DNA from: Anagrus nilaparvatae
Lineage: Eukaryota > Arthropoda > Insecta > Hymenoptera > Mymaridae
Assembly (NCBI GenBank): GCA_022575985.1
Contig: JAKSXM010000137.1
Coordinates: forward strand, 22,462,001 to 22,526,000
Length of the DNA stretch: 64,000 nt
Direction: 5' to 3'
Positions 11,118 to 22,221 of this stretch are shown one piece after another. How positions within the stretch are numbered: position 1 is the stretch's first letter; each line of letters begins with the position of its first letter. The position numbers were made by a program, and so were the translations under genes. The notes under the pieces are model-generated. The model worked only from the letters and a program-made list of their open reading frames with translations. It ran no database searches and was not told where the DNA came from.

Positions 11118-14100
11118 AATGGATAAAACTGTCTAAAGTAGGTTTATTTTTTTATGAAATGAAATTTGGATAATTGGAATATACCGGCTGCAGAATAATG
11201 TAAAAAAAAAACTTCTAGTCTTGGTTTTATTTCAGCTATCTGTTGGGGAACCTGCTGTACTGTTGCAATAAAAATGAATTTTTTTTTTTGTTACAAAAAT
11301 ATTTGCTTAACTAACAAAAAACTTAAAGAAATTTTTAAATTAAAAGTTGAGAAAAATTTTATACTTGGATGAATCTGTGCCCATTTCCTTTTAAATTATT
11401 TAAACATAATAATTATATTATACCAATTAATAAATCATATTTTGATTCAATAATACTTTTTCATTAAAAATAAATTCGGAATCCAGGAAACAATCAATTA
11501 AATAAAATTTATAATACTAGTTAAAACTTCCTTTTAACTAATAAAATTCCTATATATTTAAAAAAAGCGCCTATATATATAAAATACAAAAGAATAATAA
11601 AAATTCTATTTGTCGCGTGTTTTCATCAAACTTTATTCAATATCTTTTTTTTTTTGTTAAATTGACCTTTTGTTACAAAAAAAAAAAGATCAAGAAAATT
11701 GTAAAAAGAGAGTATTAAAAGCAATATAAAGTTGATGTGTAAGTTGAGAAAAATTGTTTCCGAGTGCGACCGTAAAACTAAATATACATCCTCCTTTTTT
11801 TGCAAAAAGGGGCGTTGAAATCTAAGATTATATATACGAATATATATACAGACACATTGTATTGTGAGAATTAATTATTATATTCTTTGACCTGACAAAT
11901 TGTACACGTGGCCAATTGTCAATGACCGCTTACATAGAAGACTATGAAAGACAATACTGCTCTTAAGTTTTATGTTTTTGATGCTTTTAAAAGTAATTTA
12001 TTTTTTTAATAGTATTTTTTATATTATTGAGGGAAAACTGACATGGTATGATAGAATTTTTTTACTATTTATACCATGAAAGCTTTTTTTTCAATTTTTA
12101 ATTCTCGCTTGCAAAAATTATTATTTGCTATTATTATCAGCTGATTTTTGGACAGAGTTTTGGGTACGATGCATTTTAGTTAAATTGATTACCTAACCGT
12201 ATATCACCGCAGAAATATTCTTGATATGCCAGTTGGATCCATGTATTTAAGTCGAAAACTCGGCATCTTATCTGGCAGCTTTTCTGTGATTAGTGGACAA
12301 AACGGCACCATCTGTCTATCTAGAGTCTAGGGTCTCACCTGACCGCGCTTGATCATACACTCTGAGATATAAATTTTACGCTCTAGATTCACAATACACT
12401 ACAGGCAAATTTACAGTTTGCAAAATTTTAAATTTGCAAATTTTTTTTATTAATTCGAAAGATAATCATTTGTTTCAAAATTAAGTTTTACATATTTTTA
12501 CAAAATGAATGTTATGAAAATCGTTAAAATTAGGAATAAAATTAGTACCAATTTTCAAGTAAAAAATTTTTTCAATTATCCATTTCTTCGAAAAATATTC
12601 CATCAGCATTTCATCGAAATTTAAAAGTCCACGAAAAGGTCAAATTTTATTGCTTTTTGGTCTCGTTTATTCGAAAGATAGAAATTAAGTGTTTGCTTGA
12701 AGACAAAAATGTTTTGAAAAAAAAGTATCATCCAAAAGGGTTTACAAAAAAAAAAAAAAAAAACATAATATTATGAATAAGGTAGGTATCCTGGATTTGT
12801 ATAAATACTTTTTTTTTTTAAAGTATAATATAAGTGGTTGAATTTCGCGAAAATTTTTTTAACGGTTTACAAGAATCGTTTGATTAAAACGAAGGACATA
12901 AAATATATAAAATAATTTACTTCTTATAATTCATTTTGTTGGTCATTTTAACTTGAGTCGAAATTATCATTTTTTTTTATTTTACTGTTTTACTAAAAAA
13001 AAGTTGACCATTTTTTAAAATAAAAAAGTTTCTTAATTATATTGACTCCAGGATCAATGGTAAAGCATTAAACTGAAATATAAAACAATTTTTTGCGAAG
13101 CAAAATGGGAATGAAATTGGCCATATTTAATAATTTATTTTTATCATCAAAATTTTCTTAAAAATATATTATTTACCAAAACTCTGATATTTTCAGCTGG
13201 GAAAATTAAAAAATAACTCCAGACGCAAAAATTTTTGTTAAAAAAAAAATTATATAGCCTTATTTTTCAGCTTTTTTACTTTTGTTGTATGATTAGTTTT
13301 ATGAAAAAATTAGTGGCTTTTGCTGAAAGAAAAATATCTTGGCATACAAATACTTTAATTTTCATCAAAAAGTTTATTTAATTTAGAATAACCTTTAAAT
13401 GGAGATATCAAATTTTCCCAAGGGGAAATATTTGAGGACGTTGAATACATTCTACTTCAGAATTATTTAGAAGTAAGTAAGCAAAACCTCAGTTTATACA
13501 AGAAGGAATACTGTACTAAAACTATAAAACTTAGCAAAAAAATTTAACAATTCTACATTCTAAAAAAAGAGCTTATTTTAAAATCTCTACAAACTAACTG
13601 TCAGTATACCACCTTATTAAACAAAGGAATTTACTTGATATAGATAATCTGACGTCGTAAAGTCTATGCGGTTTCGAATTCCTTATTCCTACAGGAATGT
13701 GTTTACCAACTGTTATAAAATATATAATTTAAACAATTTTATCAAACATTACATTTTGGCTTTTATTGTATTTGAATTATATAGTATTTCAAAAATCTAT
13801 TATCTTGAAATAGTTTTTGCATTTATAAATAAGCCGAGTAATCGTTGGCAGAGATATTCGTTTACATTATTGGTTTGACATTTGGTAAATAAAAATATTA
13901 TTGTAAATGTAGAGAAATTTTCATTAAATGTTGGATTAAATGAAAAAATTTGACAGAATCCTTAAATTGTTTGTGCAAATTGGGCTCTTTAAGGTTGCAG
14001 AAACTTTGCTGCAAGTAATGTGAAATTCTGCAAGTACTATGAAATTCAGTCAAAATTTTTTCAATTTCGTCTAAATTGGCAACAATTCTTTGACTGATAA

Positions 14101-15014
14101 AAAAATTCCGCGTCTTTGATTAAAACTGAAAAATAATAGAATAGACATCAGTACTTGATCACGTTACTCTAAAAAAAAATAAAGAATGTCGATTATTAAA
14201 AAATATTAAATCGCATCATCCAAGTCACGTTTCTCGCACGATTCAATCCGAGCAAATGTATAATATTATTGTCTTTTTGATCTTACCGCCATAGTTGACA
14301 GTGTATGGGTATATAGACCTGGATTGTATGAATCTTCAAACAATTCTTTTTTCTTTCTTTTCAAATGACCAATTCTATATACAACGCACTTTCAAAAAAT
14401 ACAATCAATTTCTTGACCAAATCATTTTAATAATCATTTTTATATACATATAATTTTATTTATATCTTTATGTAAGTATTACATTTGATAGATTTAAATA
14501 ATATGTATCTTGTGTACATTATAATATAAAATCATTTATTTATTATTATTATTGTTTTTTTTTTTTTTTAATGAATTATTATTAACTTTGAAAAAATTGA
14601 ATATTATTATATTTCGTATATTTTATATATGGATATTTTCGGCTGCAGTTGGCTCTAGTTTTTTTTAAGGCTTCCTGAAGACATTTGATGTTTTTTAATA
14701 AAATTTTGGAATTAGGTTCCAAATGGTAAGTTATTAAATTTGGCTTTCAAATTTTTTAATCTATACATTGGTCTAAAATTTAACACCTTTTCAAGTCCTG
14801 AAAATTTGATGATAATTCTATATTTGCACCACGTAAAATGATGAAAAATCAGGGAGAATCAGTTTTCAATTACTATTTGCAATCAAAATTCCGTAACTTT
14901 TTTGCTATTTTGGATTTTACCCTGAGAGTGACACTATACAAATATTTCAGGTCAAGTAGGTTACATTAATTAGGTTCAAATTATGGGCTACAATGAACCA
15001 TATATGAATCAAGA
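11118..15014. other. Intergenic, nothing recognised
   Basis: About 3.9 kb of mostly A+T-rich sequence. The part at about 12120-12400 is noticeably more balanced in composition but has no sustained open frame. The 70-residue plus frame at 13666-13878 has no supporting context. A 19-base A run is at about 12747-12765. Confidence 0.5.
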
Positions 15015-15022
15015 TTATATAA
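15015..15022 (+). promoter_or_regulatory. TATA-like box before a putative small secreted peptide
   Basis: TATATAAG, the same octamer as at the peptide gene promoter at 42208. It lies 35 bases upstream of the ATG at 15057. Confidence 0.3.
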
Positions 15023-15056
15023 GAATTACATAAAACTGAGTTTGAAGAGAATCAAA

Positions 15057-15297
15057 ATGCAAGCAGAAAATATTTTTGCCAAAAAAGCTCTTTCCATGCT
15101 ACTTATTTCTGTATCTATTTTTGGGCAGGTAAAATCTAGCTTCAAAATTAAAAAAAATAAATAATTAAACTACTTTAAAAAATGATGTTTTCTAAATCCG
15201 TTAATTTTAGCTGGACCTAGCCATATACGGATGCGGTAATTTAATGATGAGAAAGATTCATTTGAAAATTATATTATTACATGCGTGTGTACATTGA
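15057..15297 (+). CDS. Putative two-exon small secreted peptide
   Basis: Exon 15057-15128 encodes 24 residues with a signal-like hydrophobic core (ALSMLLISVSIFG), ending in CAG then GTAAAA. A pyrimidine-poor but valid acceptor TTAATTTTAG leads to exon 15211-15297, which stays in frame for 28 residues to TGA. The product would be 52 residues with two Cys in the second exon. The upstream TATATAAG box and the in-phase splice support a gene. The lack of family resemblance and short length argue caution. It could instead be the first exon of a longer gene whose later exons I cannot find, interrupted by the SINE that follows. Confidence 0.28.
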
Positions 15298-15643
15298 TTG
15301 AAGCACGAATTTATATTTTTCTTTTTACATACTGTATTATTATCTTTTATATACAATATATAATATAATATATACACAAAAATCACAAATTATAACAAAT
15401 GATTTAATTAAATTAGTTTTTTCTTTATTTTTAATTGAAATTTTAATTTTTAATGATTTTATTTTTTGATAAAATGTAAGGTTTATTTCTTCATATTTCA
15501 TAAAAAATCCCCAAAATTCTGGATAAGCGAGCTGACCCGAAAAACCTATATAGACCTATTCTCGGCCCTCAAAGTGTGAAAGTAGCAAATACAATCCTTT
15601 TAGGGGTTGTTTTTGCTAAATTAAGGGTGAAATATTAATTTTT

Positions 15644-16097
15644 CATGTAGAGCCTCGGTAGCTCTGTGGCTAGGGCGTTGGGCTTTGAACTTGAAGGTTC
15701 GTGGTTCGATTCCCGGCTGTGTCAACATTAAGTTCTTTTCTTTGTGAAAAATTCTTAATGTTGTTCTACCATGGGTTCCGGGACTGAGGCATCCGGTTAA
15801 TGTTAAAAAAAAAAAATTAGCACTATGTAGATAACGCAGTCCGAAGTACTTCCAGGGCTGTACTATAAGTCTGCGTGGGGTTTGGGACTTTGGGAGAAGT
15901 TACATACCTCCTGGACCATAGCTTCGACGTTCACTAGCTACACTGGTACTCAAACATTGTACCACTCAACTCATTAAAATAGATAAATAAATAGAAAAAT
16001 TAAAATAGTATAATATGTGACTGTCATGGGCAGTTGTTGGTGACCTCTGTCAAAACATCCATGGAGTTCAGATGGAGGTTAAACAAATACCAATACC
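15644..16097 (+). mobile_element. tRNA-headed SINE with 13-base target duplications
   Basis: The 454-base element begins just after AATATTAATTTTT (15631-15643) and ends just before an identical AATATTAATTTTT (16098-16110), a perfect target-site duplication. The head carries an RNA polymerase III A-box-like TAGCTCTGTGG (15659-15669) and a canonical B box GGTTCGATTCC (15703-15713). The body is much richer in GC than its surroundings, and the tail ends in a simple AATACC repeat. The tRNA stems do not pair properly, so it is not a functional tRNA gene. It is probably recent, since the duplications are undamaged, and depends on an L1/RTE-type LINE for movement (family knowledge). Confidence 0.85.
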
Positions 16098-16110
16098 AAT
16101 ATTAATTTTT

Positions 16111-17256
16111 TATCTAAAAAATTCCGCAAATTCTTGACCAGCGACCCAAAAAACTCTAAATCTGGTCACTCAAAATACGAATAAATCAAAAACACCCCTT
16201 TTTGGGGGTAGTATTTGCAAATACAAGGGTTTTCCTCAGAAATCTTCCGGGAAAGATCCCGATTTTCGTAATCAGCGACCCAAAAACCTACAGTGGACCA
16301 AATCTAATGATGGTCAGTAACTAAACACACTAAACCACGATTTGATTGGAGTAAAAATTCAAATACTGAGCTTATACCTATTTTAAAATATAGGTACTAT
16401 ACTATTTATTCAATTTTTCTTTTTTATCTAATGCAAAGAATATAAGTATTATAAATACTTTTATCCAGTAAATCTTAAATAATAAAAATATATAAAAATT
16501 TATTGTCTGTTAAAAAAGAAAAAAAAAATTTATCACCGCCCACTTGGTTTTACAGTTTAACGCGCCTCATTTCATTTTTTTATATATGTTACAAAGAATT
16601 TACAACCATCAGAGTACTTACTAAAAAACTTTTCTTTTTTTTTTACTTAAAAAAATATTCCCATGAATCAAATTGAACGTAAAAGTGCATTATTTCATAA
16701 ATGAAATTCTTGATATATTTTATTTTTTTTATGAATGGAAATCAGAACAGGCCACTTATTGAATGAAATTTTTTTTACATTTTTCATTCTTAGTTTGTTT
16801 TTTTTTAAATTGCCCATATAATAAAAAAAAAATAAAAATGATATGGCTTATAAATATATTCTCATTTGTATTATTACAGGTGGAATAAGATCCTGCTGAG
16901 ATTTAGTATGTATTATATCGTTTTATTATTTATACATTTTCGCAGTTTATATTTTTATATACAAGCACACTGGGTTGCTTGTATTACATCAGAATAATTG
17001 GCTAATATAATATTATATACCTATATTATAGATGATACTTTTTGTAGTAGGTATATAACTAAGAAATACATTGAAAAAAAAACAAAATAAATAAAAATGA
17101 TATTTGATACTAATTGGTACAGTAGCTGAGATATAATACAACCTGATACATCGCATCACATCACATCACATCACATCATACTGAGGATTATAAATTTCTT
17201 GTTTTTTAAATTTTATGTAAAAGTTTTCTGCTACTTTCATTATAATATATTCCCAT
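16111..17256. other. Intergenic with a CATCA microsatellite
   Basis: No gene seen. A pentanucleotide (CATCA)n tract of about five copies lies at about 17153-17178. Sequence at 16130-16330 resembles that before the SINE (AGCGACCCAAAAA-type phrases at about 16140 and 16275), so an older dispersed repeat may surround the SINE. Confidence 0.5.
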
Positions 17257-17810
17257 TGACTCATTATTTTCATGCGCGCCCTTGGTGAAAATTACACTGA
17301 TACAATCGCACAGTTTTAAAATTCAATCAATAAATAAAATAAATCAATGTATTAATTTTTTTGTGAATTCAAAAACACGTAACTTTAACAATTAATTTTT
17401 GGTTGCTAGGCTCTAAATTTTTTCATTTAAAAATTGGCCCAGACTTATATAACAGATAAAATTTAAGCTAAAATACTAAATGCGCCCTATACTTCTTATA
17501 ATGTGCAATAATTTCAAAAGGCAATTTTGACGAAAAATGTTGTATAGGTCGATTTGAAAAAAAAGAAATCTGACATTTTTCCATATAAACCTCTTTCGAT
17601 TTTGGGCAAAATAAAAATTGTCATGAAAATCCAGTTCCTCTAATTCATTAGGACTTTTTTTATTAGAAAACTTGGTTTATCAGGAATTTTTAACCGTTTC
17701 AAATGATTTTATGCAAATAAAGCCAAAATTTCTAAAAGGGCAATAATTTAAGAACTCACTTACATCCATTTATATCAGGTTTTTTGTGTTCTCTGACCCA
17801 GTGAACCATA
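17257..17810 (+). repeat. Direct repeat flanking the ionotropic receptor, left copy
   Basis: About 554 bases matching 20066-20613 in the same orientation. The first ~290 bases, starting TGACTCATTATTTTCATGCG, are nearly identical between the copies. The remainder, a reverse-oriented unit of the 9.6-10.9 kb tandem family ending at GAACCATA, is more diverged and has indels. It lies about 340 bases beyond the stop codon of the receptor gene. Confidence 0.85.
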
Positions 17811-18150
17811 GTATTTTAAATTTTTAATTGTTTATAACCTGGTGGATAAGTCCAGGAGCCCCTGGTAAGTTTTAAGGATTTCATTTCTACATGGGTAGGT
17901 ATTATTAAATTTCAGAATTTTTCAGTACAAAAATTTTAATTTAGATATTATTGCAAAATCTTTTAGTCCATAAAAATGACCAAAAAAATAATAATTTCTT
18001 GATGTATTATAAAAATTTATTATTTATTCTTAGAATAATATATATATATATATAGCACAAAGTCATTTTTTAATACATAATTAAAAGTATAAATTTAACT
18101 GCCAGGCTAAAATCTATACTTAAATAAGAAAAATTTTAAAACAAATCAAT

Positions 18151-20004
18151 TCATACCACTGTTTTTGGTTGAACCTCTATTTTTTGTATCCGCACATTTA
18201 TTTGTTGTTTTGAAAATTTTCTTATTTTCAAACAATTGCTAAAATTTGTTACATTTGGTTTTTTTAATAAATAATGCCATAAATATTCCAAAATCAATAC
18301 AATAAAAGAAAGCACTATTTCTGCAATGATAATAAATATCAATACAACATCTAAAGTACTTTCTTCATCATCCAAATTATAAATATCATTCCTCTTATCA
18401 ATTTTATTAGCATGGTCATAATCAGATCTCCATTTTACATCCAAACCAGTTTCTATCAATCTCATATAAATTTTATCAAACATTTTTCTATAAGGAGAAT
18501 TACTTTTGAATCTGATACAACTAACGCCTTGATACAAAACTAAATCAGTTGATTGATATTTTAAACCATTCAAAATATTTTTATTAACGTACAATAATTT
18601 ATCAGCGTCGTTTTGATACATAATCAATACTTTTTTCAAATCAAATATTTCATTTTCATTTTTTATTCGAGCTATTTTTGTAATATTTTGGATTATCCCA
18701 GTTGTGTATCTTTGTAAGTTGTCTAAAATTATTAGATTATTATTAAATATTACAGTTAAATTTTTATCAATCACATCTTTAAATGATTTTATCAATGGCG
18801 TTTCTTTTTTACTGTATTTTAAGCTTGTCATGTCAGAAATAAGATCAGAAACGAAAAAAAATGACACTGCACACAAAGTGATAAATATTATTTTTGATCT
18901 CAAACTGCGTCTTGGGTTCATATCTGCACTAATACCAATCATTAAACTATAAATATTAAATATTGACCATTCAGTTTTTGATAATTTAAAGCAATAAGCA
19001 GAAAATAACATAAATAAAATTATTCCAACTGTTGCTAAAAATGAATAAAAAATTGTTTTATCAGCAATGATACTTTTTTCATTTACAACAGGAACAATTA
19101 AATTAAAAGTTTCTGATTGATAAAAATAAATATTTAACAAATTTAATGAAAAATATAAAAATGTTTTTGATATAAATAAATCAAGATCATAAGTTGCCAT
19201 TGATTTTGATAATGAGTTATTAGCTGGTGCAGTTATAAATTTTGATGTAACATTAAATGACTTTTCAAAACATTGATAGATTTTAAATAAATGTATTAGT
19301 ATAAAATAATCATTTGAATCAGAAAAATTAATTGTGTCATTTTTAAAATAATCTGGCCAAAAATTATCAGGTACGCCCACATTTAGAAAAAAACCTTCAA
19401 ATTTATTTAATTTATTTGGAAAATATTTGATATTTGATGATTCAGAAATGTTTTTTATTATTTTGTCCTTGAAAAAATTTTCACGATAAACTAGAGTACA
19501 ATTTTGATCATTACAGTGCAAAATCGTTATATCAACAATTCTGTGAGAATATTGTGCTAAATTCAAAATTTTGTTTATTGCTGAAAGAGGATAAATTCTA
19601 AAATTTAAAATTACAAATACTTTTGTACTGGTTAAATAAAACAAAGAATTTATAATTAAAACTCTAGCTTTCTTAAACTTATTTAAAAAATCATCCTTAC
19701 TGAGAATGATAAAATGCAAGGGGCTACTAATGTTACTATTATGTGAAATTACATTATTTTCTTGTTCTAAAAATTTTGGCGGTTTATTTAAATTAACTGT
19801 TATTGTCGGAACTTCTTCGATGATAAATTCAAAAATTGATTGATAATTCGAATAGTAGTTATAATCAAGAACTTCAACGTCTGAATGCAATGTAACTCGG
19901 TTGGGTTTGACTTCTTTCAAAATTTGGGATAGCAGATTTTGTATTTGAAATAATTGTACTGAATCCAAAAGAGTTATGAAACTAATTAGTAGAGCAATAT
20001 TCAT
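18151..20004 (-). CDS. Divergent ionotropic receptor (IR), intronless, 617 aa
   Basis: An uninterrupted 617-codon frame. Visible elements in order: N-terminal signal-like hydrophobic stretch (residues 1-15); long variable extracellular region; an S1-like ligand-binding half around 203-220 (FEGFFLNVGVPDNFWPDYF); membrane segment ~318-339; short pore-like loop and segment ~347-362; membrane segment ~372-392; the S2 half ending in SPYRKMFDKIYMRLIETGL (503-521), typical of insect IRs; and last membrane segment ~552-576. This is the iGluR-like topology of insect ionotropic receptors, ligand-gated cation channels of chemosensory neurons. Its ligand and co-receptor cannot be read from sequence, though divergent IRs generally pair with broadly expressed co-receptors. 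The absence of introns suggests a taxon-restricted divergent clade or a retrocopy origin. It is flanked on both sides by direct repeats. The ATG chosen is the first in frame and gives the signal peptide. Confidence 0.85.
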   Translation of the reverse strand: MNIALLISFITLLDSVQLFQIQNLLSQILKEVKPNRVTLHSDVEVLDYNYYSNYQSIFEFIIEEVPTITVNLNKPPKFLEQENNVISHNSNISSPLHFIILSKDDFLNKFKKARVLIINSLFYLTSTKVFVILNFRIYPLSAINKILNLAQYSHRIVDITILHCNDQNCTLVYRENFFKDKIIKNISESSNIKYFPNKLNKFEGFFLNVGVPDNFWPDYFKNDTINFSDSNDYFILIHLFKIYQCFEKSFNVTSKFITAPANNSLSKSMATYDLDLFISKTFLYFSLNLLNIYFYQSETFNLIVPVVNEKSIIADKTIFYSFLATVGIILFMLFSAYCFKLSKTEWSIFNIYSLMIGISADMNPRRSLRSKIIFITLCAVSFFFVSDLISDMTSLKYSKKETPLIKSFKDVIDKNLTVIFNNNLIILDNLQRYTTGIIQNITKIARIKNENEIFDLKKVLIMYQNDADKLLYVNKNILNGLKYQSTDLVLYQGVSCIRFKSNSPYRKMFDKIYMRLIETGLDVKWRSDYDHANKIDKRNDIYNLDDEESTLDVVLIFIIIAEIVLSFIVLILEYLWHYLLKKPNVTNFSNCLKIRKFSKQQINVRIQKIEVQPKTVV

Positions 20005-20065
20005 TTTCCTGAAATTAGAAAATTTTTGTGGTTTTTAAATAAGTTTAAAATTAAAAATTATTTTA

Positions 20066-20613
20066 TGACTCATTAGTTTCATGCGCGCCCTTGGTGAAAA
20101 TTGCACTGATACAATCGCACGGTTTTAAAATGTAATCAATAAATAAAATAAATCAATGTATTAATTTTTTTGTGAATTCAAAAACACGTAACTTTAACAA
20201 TTAATTTTTGGTTGCTAGGCTCTAAATTTTTTCATTTAAAAATTGGCCCAGACTTATATAACAGATAAAATTTAAACTATGATACTAAATTCGCTTTACT
20301 TCTTATAATTTGCAATAATTTCAAAAGGCAATTTTGCTGAAAAATGTTGTATAGGTCGATTTTGAAATTGTAAATCTTTGATTATAACAAAATACTTTAT
20401 TAAAAACCAGTAGTTACTGACATTTTTCCATGTAAACTTTCTATTTTGGGATTTCATTAGCACTTTTTTTAACTTGGTTTCTAGTGATTTTTAACCAAAT
20501 GAAATGGTTTTATGCAAATGAAGCCAAAATTTCTAAAAATGAAAAAATTTAAAAACTCAATTAAATCCATATTTTTATCAGGTTTTTTGGGCTCTCTGAC
20601 ACTGTGAACCATA
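20066..20613 (+). repeat. Direct repeat flanking the ionotropic receptor, right copy
   Basis: Counterpart of 17257-17810, beginning only 62 bases upstream of the receptor start codon, so it overlaps the likely promoter. It contains a ~60-base segment absent from the left copy near 20360-20420. It ends in the same reverse-oriented tandem-family unit. Confidence 0.85.
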
Positions 20614-21289
20614 CCAAACAACGAAAAATTGCAAAAAAATTTTCCTCATTAAATCAATAATTAATTTTTTCTTAAAAATGAAAATTTTTATGATAATGAA
20701 AGTAATTTATATTAATATTTGCTTAACATCAACTTACCGTTTTAAGATGATTTGCAAGCAAAAAATAATTTTCCAAATATTAATAAATAAATCCTTTTTA
20801 GAATATATAAAGTGAAAATATTAGCAACATAACACTAAAAAAACTTTTCCTATACAACGGTAAATAATTGTTTGACTATGAAAAGTTAAAAAAAAATCAA
20901 TTTCTGTTCAATACTTTAGAACTTTACTAAATTAAATAAAGTTTTTTATTTTAAAACCAATAAAATAATGTTGCTTTTTTTTTAAAATTTTGTAAAACCA
21001 AATTTTATATTTTTAATAATCAAACCTTGAATATTATAAAAATTTTAAAATTAATGTTTGCTGTTAAATAGTTAACTAATTTTTTAATTAAAACGGGCCT
21101 AGTCGTTAAATTTATCATAATATTAAAATATTTTACATCTTATTCGATAGAAAAAATTTAATTTAAATAATTTAATTTTATATGCAAAAATTTAAAAAAA
21201 ACAATAATGAAATTAACTATAAACAATTATATTAAAATATATAATTTTTAAAAAAATATTTAAAAATTATTTAATAAATTTTTTTATAA
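20614..21289. other. Intergenic, nothing recognised
   Basis: Very A+T-rich filler between the repeat and the TFIIE-beta pseudogene, with no coding signal. Confidence 0.5.
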
Positions 21290-21590
21290 TTACATTGTAA
21301 AAAAATAATTTGAATAATAATCAATTCCTATATATTTAACCATTACTGCAGGTAACTTATTTTCATCATAATTTTCAAGAACATCAGCCAAATATGCATT
21401 ATCTCTTGGCTTTTTAAACTGTTTTCTATTGCGGTATTTGGTTTTCTCCTTTTTGTTGGAGCAACTTTCTTCTTGATCTTGCATTTATTCCTTGTTTTTC
21501 AAGATGTTCTTCAATTTTTTGATCATCAAAAGCTTGTAGATAAAGCTTTTTTTTAAAAATTTCTCTTTCCCTGAGTAACGCTGGATCCAT
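21290..21590 (-). pseudogene. GTF2E2: Collapsed TFIIE-beta (GTF2E2) pseudogene
   Basis: Reading the minus strand from ATG at 21590, the frame gives MDPALLREREIFKKK, the conserved N-terminus of the general transcription factor TFIIE beta subunit. It then jumps to AFDDQKIEEHLEKQGI, which belongs near that protein's C-terminus. A one-base frameshift near 21484-21490 follows. The next frame continues with the expected basic C-terminal tail (FKKPRDNAYLADVLENYDE) and runs to a stop at 21290. So about 200 central residues, including the winged-helix core domains, are missing, and the end is frame-shifted and extended. Identification rests on the two conserved ends in correct order (family knowledge). 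With no intron and the core lost, it is best read as a processed or internally deleted pseudogene. It is not a functional subunit. Confidence 0.75.
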
Positions 21591-22221
21591 TATTCATAAT
21601 TTCTTATATTTTTCCCTAAAATTTAACTATTTTTCAATGTTAATGTATACAGAATTACATATATATATTCAAAAAATATTTAAAATTTAATTATTTTCTG
21701 GTATTGGTATATATATATATATATATTTCATAGTACATACCTATATTTATTTGAATATAATTCGTCTGCCCGCCGTCAGGTTTTGCACTGCACGGTCTGT
21801 CGTCTGCTATATATAGTATTAGTATGGCAAAGTTTGCATTTGCAGTCAAGTTTTATTATTGATTATAATTCTTAAATAGATTTTTTCAAATTAATAAAAT
21901 TTGCTAATTTACTTACAATATTTAAAATATTTTGCTGAAAATCTAATAATAAATCTAATAATCTAATATGTTACATTACAGTAATCAATATATCTAGTAC
22001 ACATGTGATGTGATTGTGATAGGTATTCTTAGAATATTAAATTGTCTTGGAACTGCTTGGAATCACAATTTTAACGATAGAAATTTGAAGAGGTTGCCAT
22101 ACAGTTCAAGGATTCAAAACGAGGATTTGCCATAATTTTAAAAAACTATTTTTTTTTGTATAACATTATTATCTGGTACTGGTATATTTTGGTATTTTTG
22201 GACTTAATTAAAGATTACAAA
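21591..22221. promoter_or_regulatory. Upstream region of the TTC3/DZIP3-like gene
   Basis: Contains an (AT)n tract near 21704-21726 and a more GC-rich patch at 21766-21815 (TCTGCCCGCCGTCAGG...), the likeliest promoter position for the gene starting at 22222. No TATA or initiator is certain. The transcription start is not determined. Confidence 0.3.

Noticed and set aside
15644..15720. A tRNA gene
   Set aside because: Boxes A and B are present, but the T and acceptor stems do not pair and the match continues into a SINE body with target duplications.
18704..18952. 82-residue plus-strand frame
   Set aside because: Antisense shadow of the ionotropic receptor.
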